Shown here: one piece after another, positions 14,916 through 24,569 of the stretch
How the letters are laid out: every line of letters starts with the position of its first letter
Numbering within the stretch: the first letter of the stretch is position 1
Source of the DNA: Blastomussa wellsi
Lineage: Eukaryota; Cnidaria; Anthozoa; Scleractinia; Plerogyridae
Direction of reading: 5' to 3'
Assembly: GCA_947652115.1 (NCBI GenBank)
Contig: OX393562.1
Coordinates: 22,325,432 to 22,389,431, forward strand
Length of the DNA: 64,000 bases
The notes under the pieces: generated by a model
What the model saw: only the letters and a program-made list of their open reading frames with translations
What the model was told of the DNA's origin: nothing
Database searches by the model: none
Translations under genes and position numbers: made by a program

Positions 14916-15814
14916 GAATCCCGTTTAAACTGATTCATTTTTCTAAAATTATTAGAAAATTGCTTCGCAATCGCGGAGGCCACGGGTTTGAATCCCGTTG
15001 AAGCTGATATATTTTTAAGAATTATTAATTAATACAATATATAATTATGTGCAATTTATACTGACCGCAGACTTCATGGCATTGCTGATCTATATTTTCT
15101 AACTCTGTGCCTCTGGAAGAAAAAAGAAATTGAATTAAAGGTGACTATCGATATTTTCACTAACAACATGTTCTTCTCTTTCACTAAGTAATACAACCTA
15201 TTTGCTTTTTTTCCAAGATATGGCTTGAATACAGAAAATAGAAAGATAATGTACAGTCCCAGCTTGAATACAGGCAGTCCTCTGGGTGTTAGAACCTGAA
15301 GGCGTTCTGAGGGAAGTACCACCTCGTGAGGAACAAGAACCAGTCCTCTCTGCCTCTCAGATCACATGACTTTCTGAGTTGACTCGTATGGTACTCGTGC
15401 TGCCAACGTGCAATAGAAGAAAGAGTGGGTTTCCAATTCATGTGCATAGTCCCTAGCCCCAACAGTGCTGCAACCTTACCTCGGGAGCGTGCAGGCATAC
15501 AAGCACCAAGTGGAACACACAAAACCTTCCACCCAGCTTGGGACTGAAAAAACAATTGGCCTTAGTCCAATGTGGCTAAGTACTTAGCTCCATTATCACA
15601 GAGGTCACAGGTTTGAATCCTGTTGAAGCTCTGAAACGTTTTCTAAAATGTTTAGAAAAATGCTCTGGAATCGTGGAGGCCATGGGTTTGAATCCCGTTG
15701 AAACTCTTGACTGATAATTTTTTAAAAATTACTACAAAATTGCTCCGTTATCGCAGAGGTCACGGGTTTGAATCCCGTTTAAACTCTGATTCATTTTTCT
15801 AACATTATTAGAAA

Positions 15815-16680
15815 TGGCCAGTGCTCCTGGTCTTTGGACTGTAGGCTTGATGTATTTGGCTCAAAACGAATTTGGGAGTGTTGGTCAGTTTAGTGATCAA
15901 AGAACTGTGCTGGTGGATGAGAATATTTACTTGCAGTCCCATAAATTTTTGGCATAATGGTTAAAAACTACTTTGCTGCAGATTGGGGATATTACCTTGT
16001 GTTGAAACAAGCCTGACTCCTGACTGACTTGCACTCTCCTGACAGTCAGTTCAATTAATCTTTGAATCTTCTCAGTCACTCCTACCAAGTCATTTTGTAT
16101 TTCCACTTAATTGAGGTATTCCTGTAACCTGCAGATCATTTATAGGCTCCAGAGCCTTGCGACTTTCAATGCTAGTTTTGTTTTCCAGCACCCCAGCCCC
16201 AGCATGAGCCTCGCATTCATTTTCTGAAGGCTCTTGCCCAGGGCCATTAGGGAATATGAATATTGTATATTTTAACTTAAACCTATTTTAACTTAAACCC
16301 TCCACCAACTTGGGATTACATGAATTTCGTATGCTCCAAAATAAAACTGAAAGTTTTGTTGCATATTTGCTTGGGTATTGATCTAGGATTTTTACAAGAA
16401 ACAAGTTCTGTTACCTGTAGTTAACAGTCCATGCAGTAGGATTGATGATTGAATTACTGCGACTCTTTTGGAATGCCAAACTACTTGAAGACTTCTCATG
16501 CAATCATTTTGATCCATTCTGTTGCTATATGCATCCATCTGTTTTCTTTAGCATGGCTTGACTCTTGTGTATAGTGATTGCAGGTGATGCAGTATCAAGA
16601 TTCATTAAACTTAGGCCATCACTCAAAGCTCTGAAGTGAAGAAAATAGTTTGCATTTATATTTAGGCCCTACATATATTT
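15815..16680. other. Unique sequence without recognisable gene
   Basis: The satellite stops abruptly inside a monomer at about 15,814. The following ~870 bp are AT-rich and non-repetitive as far as I can see. I find no protein-like reading frame, RNA gene or terminal repeat. Confidence 0.5.
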
Positions 16681-16965
16681 TGTGGGAGGCGCAGTGGCCT
16701 AATGGTTAGTGCGCTGGACTCCAGATCGGACGGTCCAGGTTCTAGCCTCTAGGCGGGGCACTGCATTGTGTTCTTGGGCAAGACACGTTACTTTCAGTCC
16801 CTCTCTTCACCCAGGAGCAGCAAATTTACTGCTGGGGGTAACCCTGCGATGGACTAGCATCCCATCCATGGGGGAGTAGAAATACTCTCTTTCACTTCAT
16901 GCTAAAGAAACCGCGATAAGCTCCAGCCTGATGGGCCACTAGGCCTGAATGCAGACTTTCCTTTA
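16681..16965 (+). mobile_element. tRNA-derived SINE, full length
   Basis: Same family as 14611-14915 but on the plus strand: A-box-like TGGCCTAATGG, a mutated B box (GGTTCTAGCC) and the TTCTTGGGCAAGACAC body. A perfect 14-bp target-site duplication, CCCTACATATATTT, lies at 16667-16680 and 16966-16979. The B-box mutation suggests an older copy than the one in the array. Confidence 0.93.
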
Positions 16966-17070
16966 CCCTACATATATTTAGTAAATCGCAAGGATAAACA
17001 TGGGGTACAAGTGTTTATAGCAGAGCTCCGGTAGCCCAAAGGGCCACAGAGCAGAGCCCAATACCCATAG

Positions 17071-17981
17071 CACAGGCGGACCACCCGATGTTTCAGTTTG
17101 TTGCGTTCATCCTACATGTTGAATAAACGTTCAGATGAAATGTTAAATGATATTGTGTGCTATTCTTTTGCCCATTCTGAGCCGTTTGAGGCGTCATTTC
17201 GCTAGATAAGAGAGACAAGGCAGGCAGCACGACAGCTGGCGACAACGACCTTGTCCAGTTCAAGGGCAAACCGACGCTAAACCAATCATAATTCTCACTT
17301 TTGAAAACGCCAGCATCTGATCGAGCACAAATTTCTTCATACTTGTGCCGAGCATGAGCTTCATCCTTCCAAAATTTAACGAGAAAAGCGATCCTCAAGT
17401 CCAAAAAAAGGCTTTCTCAATGTGATCGGTGTCAGATTCTTGCCCAAGGGAATGCGAGTCAATTCAAATCTACCAATCAACGCATCGCAACGCATGTTGC
17501 CGTTGGCCCGTTGGCAGTTCATAAGCCCAAGGCCACCTCCCATTGGTTGATTCGAATTGGTTCTACATTCTTCAGATTCCTTTGGGCAAGAATCTGGCAC
17601 TGATCATATCGAGAAAACTGTTTTTTTGGACTTCAGGGTCAATTTTCTCGTTAAATTTTGGAAGAATGAAGCTCAAGCTCGGCACAAGTACGAAAAATGT
17701 ATGCTCGATCAGATGCCGGCGTTTTCGAGATGAGAATTATGATGGTTTAGCGTCAGCTCGCGCTTGAACTGGACAAGGTCGCGGTCGCCGCTGTCGTGCT
17801 GCCTGTCTTGTCTCTCTTTCTCTTCTAGAGGTCGATAAATTATCTCGCGAAATGATGCCTTAAACGTTTATTTGGAGCAAATCGTGGCCAACTAATTTAT
17901 GTTCATCTATATTTCTTTTGTATTAAACCGCCATTGATCGGTGTGACGCAACAAACTCAAACATCGGGTGGTCCGCCTGTG
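17071..17981. mobile_element. Long foldback element (~0.9 kb) with ~450-bp arms
   Basis: The ends are inverted copies of CACAGGCGGACCACCCGATG (17071-17090 and the complement ending at 17981). Complementarity continues inward with mismatches almost to the centre near 17,520-17,560, so the element is nearly all stem. Minus-strand frames at 17093-17404 and 17376-17600 and a plus-strand frame at 17543-17767 are mirror images caused by the two arms, not independent genes. I see no transposase and no clear target duplication. Confidence 0.8.
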
Positions 17982-18362
17982 CAGTTAAGAAATTGACGGG
18001 TGCTTGGAAAACCCCAATAGCGAATAGTCACGAATAGTGGCGAACAATCTATCTATCAACCTGAAAAGACAAAACGAGCTGATCTGTCATAACTGGTTAC
18101 AAAAACAACAACAATTTCAGGGAATTTATTACCTTTTCTTCTCAGAACTCAGGCTAGCGCTGTCCATCGCCGACATTAAGAAAACATAACCTAATAAAGA
18201 CGTATTTCTGCAATGGTAAAGCGGTGAAAAACGGGCACCTTGCGTTTGGAAACACCTTTGAAATTCGAAAAAAACACTATGCTTTTTGCGGGAAAATCCC
18301 ATCTCTGTGAGGTACTGGGTACCAACTTTCTCTCATTTGTCAACAGTCAACAGCTTCATTCG

Positions 18363-18648
18363 CATTCTAGAACCCAGAGCCGCTTGTCCATCTTAGCCGG
18401 CTAGGCCTGTGCACGAGGAACAAGTGGCTCTGGGACACACGATTTGATTCGCTGAAATCAAACAAAGGAAGTCCAATCACATCAGCCGTTTTAAAATCCT
18501 TTATCGTTAGCACGTATAAAACGGCTGATGTGATTGGACTTTCTTTGTTTGAATTCAGCGAATCAAATCGTGTGTCCCCAGAGCCACTTGTTCCCCGTGC
18601 ACAGGTCCAGCTGGCTAAGAGGGAAAAGCGGCTCTGGGGACGAGAATG
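18363..18648. mobile_element. Mutator-like MITE, copy 1
   Basis: 286-bp hairpin element with termini CATTCTAGAACCCAGAGCC and the inverted GGCTCTGGGGACGAGAATG. The arms pair almost to the centre; the inner arms include CCAATCACATCAGCCGTTTT and its complement. It is flanked by a perfect 9-bp direct repeat, CTTCATTCG, at 18354-18362 and 18649-18657. A 9-bp duplication is typical of Mutator-like transposons; that superfamily label is inference. Confidence 0.88.
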
Positions 18649-18664
18649 CTTCATTCGTCACTAC

Positions 18665-18799
18665 ATTCTCGTCCCCATAGCTAGCCTGTGAACAGGCTCC
18701 GGTGGTGGGTCAGGATGGGTAGGGGACGGCGGGTGCATTTTAAGTAAATGAGCGCAACGCAAAATACGTTTCAAGAAAAGCGGGCTATGGGGACGAGAC
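18665..18799. repeat. Short inverted-repeat element next to the MITE
   Basis: Begins ATTCTCGTCCCCATAGC and ends with the near-complement GCTATGGGGACGAGACT. The outer words resemble the termini of the Mutator-like MITE that ends 17 bp away, so this may be a deleted relative. The interior is not complementary. Confidence 0.55.
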
Positions 18800-19099
18800 T
18801 GACAATTTGACTGGTTTCTTGATGCAACCACAAACCTGATTGGATTGATGTAAGTCACTAACTTGGGTGTGACGCCTAAAAGTCTAATTTGATTACCTTG
18901 CGGTTATACTTGCCGCCACTGGATTCCATACCACAAATCTATAGAAAATATCAATGCTTTCAAACTCTCTCCTTTAACACTACTCATTACTACACGGCAT
19001 TACAATGTTGTGAAGACATACCCACCTACCGCATGTTGTGACTAAATGCCAATTCTAATAAACAAAGCTATTTCTACCTGAAAATGAAAAACTCAGAAC

Positions 19100-19680
19100 G
19101 TGATTCCTAGCCTTTGCTTGACAGCGGTAACACGATACTTTTGTCTATTTGTATCCCGAGAACACCTTCGGGACGTAGAGAAAGACGACAAAAATGCATC
19201 GAAACCGGTCGCGAGGCACTTCAATCTCCCAAATCATTCTAAACAACATATGGCAGTCTGCGCCTTTCCCTTCACCAAGGAAACACGGGAAGCCGCAAGA
19301 CTCTGGAACAAAAATTTATTTTTCAAATCAGCACTCTTAATCCTCACGGTATCAACGAACGCTTTTCATTCAACTAATTTATTCCGTTGTTTTCACGTTA
19401 CCAGGCACCAGCGACCCACAATTCCTTGATTCTCTCCGACGAAGGGCTAACGCTTGAAACGTCAGCTCACAAGAACGAGAGAACTGCACAACGGCGAACC
19501 GCCGAGGGAACAACTAACTGGTCTAGGATCAGCGAGGATCGAAACACACCAATCACAGCTGTTGGAAACCAACCAATCACAGCGGAGCGAGTCGACCTTA
19601 TCGCCTGATGAAGGCTAGCAGTATGCAGCCGAAACGTCGAGGTGCAAAGCGCAAGTGATCACATCGTGAGACAAACGATA
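19100..19680 (+). pseudogene. Penelope-like retroelement 3' fragment (partial GIY-YIG endonuclease)
   Basis: The plus-strand frame from about 19,150 encodes the C-terminal half of a GIY-YIG endonuclease domain, with REHLRDVEKDDKNASKPVAR followed by HFNLPNHS. The same peptide occurs in the better copy at 20905-21430. The start of the domain (Tyr-Ile-Ser-Glu-Thr-Gly region) and the whole reverse transcriptase are missing, so this is a dead 5'-truncated copy. Its tail carries hammerhead-like motifs at about 19,433-19,470 and 19,600-19,645. Penelope-like elements are known to combine reverse transcriptase with GIY-YIG and to carry such ribozymes. Confidence 0.8.
19600..19645 (+). ncRNA. Hammerhead ribozyme-like motif in a Penelope-like tail
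   Basis: The core words occur in the right order: CTGATGA (19605-19611), a stem-II hairpin GGCT...AGCC, GAAA (19631-19634), then CGTC. The stem III position is only a few bases and self-complementary (ACGT), as in the minimal hammerheads described from animal Penelope-like elements, thought to act as dimers. Stem I pairing is weak, so activity is uncertain. Confidence 0.6.
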
Positions 19681-19802
19681 ACTCCTTAATTACTATGATA
19701 CTTTTGTTTTTCTTTGAAATGTTGTAACATGATACTTTCTTTTTCCGCATCGCTGATTTCCTAACGGGAGGTTCCGGCCAAAACGGGAGGGTTGGAATCT
19801 CT

Positions 19803-20262
19803 GAGGCCCCATTTATATGGTCTCGGGTACCCGAGACAACCCTCCCCCCGAGTTACCCTGGGCGAGCTAACTTTTCACTAAAATGTTGAACAATTCTGCC
19901 AACCGTTTATATGATCCTACCCGAGTTGTCTCGGTGGGCGAGAAAACTCGGGTAGGCGAATTGTCTCGTCTCGACAGGTAGGGTAACCCTGGCAGGCGGG
20001 ACAACTTTTTCTCATATAAACACTTTGGCGCGCCTACCCGGGACAACTCTTAACGCGCCGAGTGTCACGTACTGTCCGGATTTCATGTTTTTAATCATAA
20101 AATTGCACTAAGAAACAGAATTTAACCCAGCAAGGCCTCCAGTGATCGAATAAACAACAGATGACAGGGGCAATTTTTTTGTCATATAAACGCTCGGTAA
20201 AGTTGTCTCGGGAGGGAGGGTTGTCTCGGGTACCCGAGACCATATGACTGAGGCCTGAATTC
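19803..20262. mobile_element. Foldback/MITE with GGTCTCGGGTACCCGAGACA termini
   Basis: Both ends carry the palindromic word CTCGGGTACCCGAGAC beside CATATGG/ATATGG, inverted relative to each other, and a following ACCCTCC/GGAGGGT. The interior has further ACTCGGGTA and GTCTCG words that can pair. No coding capacity; a 158-codon minus-strand frame across 20108-20584 straddles its right end and is not convincing. Confidence 0.7.
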
Positions 20263-20904
20263 GGACAATCCGGCGATGGTAAAGAAGCCCCTCGCTTATC
20301 ATAGAACAGGACAGGTAATATTGTTTAAAGTAAGGAATGGTGTTTGTATTAAATACACCGAAATTACTGCTTTGTTTACAATAATTAATTATCCGTTTGG
20401 GATAGTTAACAATGAAAACCACCATGAAATGCTCTTCAGAAGATTTGTTGGCACCAGATCTAACCTCGTAAACAAAGGTGAGAAAATCTTTTGGACTTAT
20501 TTCAGACTCGTGTTTCTTTGCCCTCAGTCTGCATTTTACCCTCAGTCTGCATTTTACTCTCGGTCTGTAGTCTGCGTTATACACTGACCGCCAAAGAGTG
20601 ACCGGTTTCCAGTGGCGGATCTAGGGAAGGGGCCTGCCCCCCACACTCCCCCCCCCCCCCTCTTATTGGCGAAAATTTTAAGGGTCGAAGGGAGGAATAG
20701 TTTCTCCCCCCCCCCCCTTAAATGATTTAAATTTAAATGATTTTGGATTTTGGAAAATTATATTATAAGCATTGCTTGCCCCAGCAAGCGATATTTCAAA
20801 CTTGAGCTAAGATCGCTGTGGCAATTTCAAGTCTGCATCTGTGGCCAGAAATGAGTCTTTAGACATGCCTTTCAATTCGTGAGTAGGCTATTTTAGCAGC
20901 AATA

Positions 20905-21430
20905 TAATTTGGTTTTATCAACTGGGTTGATAATGTGAATTGGCCACCGTAAAGAGATTCAAGAGCTGACGTTTCGAGCGTTAGCACTTCGTCGGAGCGA
21001 ATCAAGGAATTGTGGGTCGTGTGTTTTTTATATACAGAAAGATGGAGCTACGCTATTGGCTGGTGCCTGGTAACGTGAAAACAACGGAATAAATTAGTTG
21101 AATGAAAAGCGTTCGTTGATACCGTGAGGATTAAGAGTGCTGATTTGAAAAATTATTTTTTGTTCCAGAGTTTTGCGGCTTTCCGTGTTTCCTTGGTGAA
21201 GGGAAAGGCCGCAGACTGCCATATGCTGCATATAATGATTTGGGAGATTGAAGTGTCTCGCGACCGGTTTCGATGCATTTTTGTCGTCTTTCTCTACGTC
21301 CCGAAGGTGTTCTCGGAATCGGTCGCCTAGTCGTCTCCCTGTTTCGCTGATGTATAACTTTTTGCAAAGAGTGCAAGTTATGCAGTAGATGACATTGGCT
21401 GAGGCACAGGTGAAATGATCAGTGACGACT
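20905..21430 (-). pseudogene. Penelope-like retroelement 3' fragment with GIY-YIG domain
   Basis: Read on the minus strand from about 21,400, one frame gives VIYCITCTLCKKLYISETGR and then RLGDRFREHL, the N-terminal part of a GIY-YIG nuclease domain. It continues through SKPVARHFNLPNH and ends near NPHGINERFSF. The reverse transcriptase is absent, so the copy is 5'-truncated and non-autonomous. It ends in the shared tail (ATTATCAACCCAGTTGATAA on the minus strand), also found at 28507-28735, 43525-43660 and 44338-44512. The 19.1-kb copy points toward this one. Confidence 0.85.
20956..21003 (-). ncRNA. Hammerhead-like motif in the Penelope-like tail
   Basis: Minus strand: GATTCGCTC, then CCGACGA, a stem-II hairpin, CGAAACGTC, and AGCTCTTGAATC. 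GATTC and GAATC can pair as stem I. The usual CTGANGA box reads CCGACGA, so the normally conserved U is C and activity is doubtful. The copy at 44453-44502 has the same change. Confidence 0.45.
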
Positions 21431-22935
21431 CTGATTTTTCCTTAAAATCAGAGGAAATGTGCGATTTCTTCGACAAACGCGGCTATCCTACTTCTGTTGT
21501 TCAAGCGGTTGATCGTTGTTGATCGACAGTCAGCACTACTAACGTCACAGAGAGAAAACAACGATAGAATTCTATTTTAGCAGCAGGCTGCTGTTTCGCG
21601 CGCGCTAAGAAAATTTTGTTTTCTCGCTCAAAATGCATGGCGGATTAGCCTACACCACCAAGCTCGCAACTATTAAAATGCAAGAAAAATGTTTATGAAC
21701 ATATATCTCTTAAATACCACTACCAATATATTATTGATCTCAAAGAAGTTTTGAAGGTGCTTTAGATTACTTTCAAGCACCTGTCCAGTTCTTGCAGATT
21801 ACTCACCGAGTTGTTCAGACTAAATAAAGTTGAGAAAAGCTTGCTTAAAAAGTCTCAAATATAATGTTCAATATTTGGTGGCTATAAAAGGAAAGGTACA
21901 GTACTTTGATTACCTTTTAACCCGAGCGCTTTCGGTTGTCAAAGCACTTTCTCCTTAATCTGTGCCAACATGGTTCAACTTGGTAATTGTATCAACCTTG
22001 TATCCAAGACCTCCTAAAAAGAAAAGGGAAATACTGAATTGTTAAGTTCACCAAAGTTTGTCGGTTTCCAACGTTGAACTGGTACAGAAACGCTGCTAAA
22101 ATATCGAGAATTCTGGTAACCAAAGTTAAGCCGTTAAAGGAACTTTGTTTACTTACCAAGCAAGTTTTTAGTTTCAACTTTCAAAAGCAAGATTGTTCAT
22201 GTAAGCAGAGTACTAGTCGGCTTGCTCAATCCTCAATGCTGTATGAAGTTAGCGGACGATCGGCAACTTGATGTAACGCGATGCAAACATTTCACTGTTT
22301 TTAGTGCAAACTAAATGACGGTTGGCAAGTTTGAAAATGCAAGTGGGCTCACTGAAGTGCGCATGGATGAACAAAATCGCGCCATTAATTTAAAATTATA
22401 ATCAAATATCTCACGCGCAGCAAGAATTGTATTGCAAAATATCCACGGTGATACGTGCCGTTCTATTCTACTTATGATCTTTACATAATACTACTTATTT
22501 ATAAACTTACATTCTACTTACAAAGCAAGCGAAATTTTATTTCATTATATTAAATGAAAATAAAAAAAATATGAAATATGTATGTTAAAAAATAAACAAA
22601 TGAACAAGAAAAAATTGCTTCACTTATCCTGGAATGTATCAGTTACTCGAGTTTCACGTTCTAGGCGATGATGTATATAAAAAATATGAAAATTAAACGA
22701 AAAAGTCCCTCGTAGCATCCTAAATCAAAAGCCCATAGGCTATTAAGCTAACGAAAGGTATTAGAGTTCCTTAGTATTTTACGTTTAGAGAATGTTCATA
22801 GCGACCTGTTTTGGGTTTATGTCGTTATGTTTAGACAGTTTTACCATGTCGAATTGTTGGTAATAGGACACAGAGATTTGAAACACAAATTTCCTTGCCT
22901 AAATACCCCCCCCCGGACACTTGTAGTAAAGTCTT
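21431..22935. other. AT-rich intergenic stretch, no gene recognised
   Basis: About 1.5 kb with only short unconvincing frames (for example 21992-22177 minus, 22074-22271 plus). I see no conserved domain, RNA gene or clear terminal repeat. Confidence 0.45.
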
Positions 22936-23060
22936 TACCCAGCTGGCTCATAGCCGCCGGCGCTTAAACTCCGGCTTCAGTAGCATTTAGTGACTAGAAG
23001 CATTACTATTCCCCCTGGGTCAGTGGGTGGGATGCTATTCCCATCCCCCGCTGGTATCAA
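22936..23060 (-). repeat. Degraded SINE tail fragment
   Basis: The words GGCTTCAGTAGCAT, ACTATTCCCCCTGG and GGGATGCTA match, in order, the 3' body of the SINE at 14611-14915. The tRNA-like head is missing. A truncated, diverged copy. Confidence 0.6.
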
Positions 23061-23340
23061 GAGAATGCTTCATTTACTGTTGCTTGTATCCATCAACGTT
23101 GCAGTCAACATCCCCCGGGCATTTGACGCCTTTGCCCGGTGGGGGTAGGGAATTTGATAATGCTTCTCGGGGGTGGAGAATTTGATTTCCCTCACAGTGG
23201 GTAGAGAATTTGAACGCTTGCTTCGATTTCATGCAACGTGTCCCACAACCTCGGCCCCAGCGCCAGGCGCTATTTGCCTTGCATTTGGTGGAGCGAAATA
23301 CCCAGGGAAAACCGCCCTGAGCTGAGGACGAAGTTGACGA

Positions 23341-24033
23341 ACCAAGCCTAAAAGCAGAGCTCCGTATTTTTGCTGGTTCTTAATAATTTCTCTGAAATAA
23401 ATAGGGTATTAGCATGGCTTTTTGAGGGATTATTGTTTATTGCCGCCCGCGTAGTGTCATTTGCGGCCCGAGCGCTCCGCTTTTAGGCTTGGCTAAATCT
23501 TGAGCTCCGGCAGCCCGAAGGGCCGCCAAGCGGAGCCCCATACTCATATGGGAAAGAAAACGGGACCCATGAGTTGATTTTCTCATGGTTATCATGGCTA
23601 GCGGTATTGCTCGTGGGCGCGTACGCACGACGACGGCGGAGTCGCGCAACATGGCGGCCACAAATAGCCATGCCTTCACAACACCTTGTCAGCCTTATCA
23701 GCTTTCATCTTTGTTTTTGGGCATCCATGTCATGGTCAATTGACAGCTGTCAAATCGAGGTATCCGCTGACCAGTATCACATGACCAAATAGCGGGCTCA
23801 GGTTAGAACTCATCGAGTTAACGTGTTTTCTTGAAGTTGACCGCTGACCACGCATTGGTTTTCTCCATAGATCGCGGGCTCAGGTCCCATTTTTTCTTCT
23901 GGCAACATTTTAACTTTTTATGGTCATTCTTAGCGGAAATTCTGCAATTGGAGTTAACGTTTTTAATTACTATTTATTTCAGAGAAATTATTAAGAACCA
24001 TCAAAAATGCGGAGCTCCGCTTTTAGGCTTGGC
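23341..24033. mobile_element. Foldback element with AAGCCTAAAAGC termini
   Basis: The left end, CCAAGCCTAAAAGC followed by GAGCTCCG and TAATAATTTCTCTGAAATAA, is repeated inverted at the right end (23,970-24,033). A further copy of the terminal word sits inside at about 23,475-23,500, beside a short palindrome GCTCCGGCAGCCCGAAGGGC. A lone terminal fragment is found at 44563-44596 in TTLL12 intron 13. No coding capacity. Confidence 0.72.
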
Positions 24034-24288
24034 TAAATCTATATATTAGAGCTTTTTCTATATTGGTCATGTAACTGGTCAAACAAGGCCGTGATTTCAA
24101 ACTTTGAAGCACTTTTCAGTGCAACAAACCTGTGAAAAGTCGTATGTGTAGGAGGTCTGGTTTTCAAATTGTGACGTTTAGAAATTTCGTCGCACGAAAA
24201 TGCTTTTAACCCTGCCTCGCCTCCAGGCACCCCACCTCGGTTGAAGCGCGTTGCACGTGGAGTGGGTCTAACGGAAGAAACCGTCACC

Positions 24289-24560
24289 CATTCTCGTCCC
24301 CAGAGCCGCTTGTCCCTCCCTCTGCACGAGAAACAAGTGGCTCTGGGGACACACGATTTGATTCGCTGAATTCAAACAAAGGGAGTCCAATCACATCAGC
24401 CGTTTTAAACGGGCTAACGATAAAGGATTTTAAAACGGCTGATGTGATTGGACTCCCTTTGTTTGATTTCAGCGAATCAAATCGTGTGTCCAGAGAGCCA
24501 CGTTTCTCGTGCACAGGCCCAGGCAGCTAAGAGGGACAAGCGGCTCTGGGGACGAGAATG
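24289..24560. mobile_element. Mutator-like MITE, copy 2
   Basis: 272-bp hairpin element with near-perfect termini CATTCTCGTCCCCAGAGCC and GGCTCTGGGGACGAGAATG. It is flanked by a perfect 9-bp direct repeat, ACCGTCACC, at 24280-24288 and 24561-24569. Same family as 18363-18648; a terminal scrap is at 38570-38588. The two flanks outside the duplication also resemble each other (GTGGAGTGGGT on both sides), suggesting an older duplicated or repeated host site. Confidence 0.9.
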
Positions 24561-24569
24561 ACCGTCACC

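Larger units (their letters stand above)
1..15814. repeat. Higher-order tandem satellite built from tRNA T-arm-like monomers
   Basis: Seen directly: 17 head-to-tail units begin at 1, 952, 1957, 2752, 3758, 4713, 5668, 6673, 7468, 8263, 9268, 9911, 10861, 11812, 12767, 13773 and 15052, each opening with TAATTATGTGCAATTTA (TAG at 5668 and 12767). Each has a ~190-bp head and then ~78-bp monomers ending in ACGGG-TTTGAAT-CCCGT, a 5-bp stem and 7-base loop like a tRNA T arm. Monomers alternate between a GAGGTCACGGG and a GAGGCCACGGG type, so unit lengths step by ~155 bp (about 643, 795, 955). Units at 952, 2752, 5668, 8263, 12767 and 15052 carry a ~360-bp extra block between head and monomers. The array ends inside a monomer near 15,814 and may extend left of the window. 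The short open frames here (82-93 codons) are by-products of the repeat. The monomer resembles the B-box half of a tRNA-derived SINE; that origin is inferred. Confidence 0.95.

Noticed and set aside
1..15814. CRISPR-like regular repeat array
   Set aside because: Spacers are themselves repeated, the units are nested, and the sequence is animal nuclear DNA.
1..15814. Cluster of tRNA genes
   Set aside because: Only a T-arm-like hairpin and a partial anticodon-like arm are present. No acceptor stem, no D-arm/A-box at proper spacing, and the loop has T where C56 is expected.
20108..20584. 158-codon minus-strand frame
   Set aside because: Straddles a foldback end, has simple repeated peptide words (RLRVKC) and no recognisable domain.
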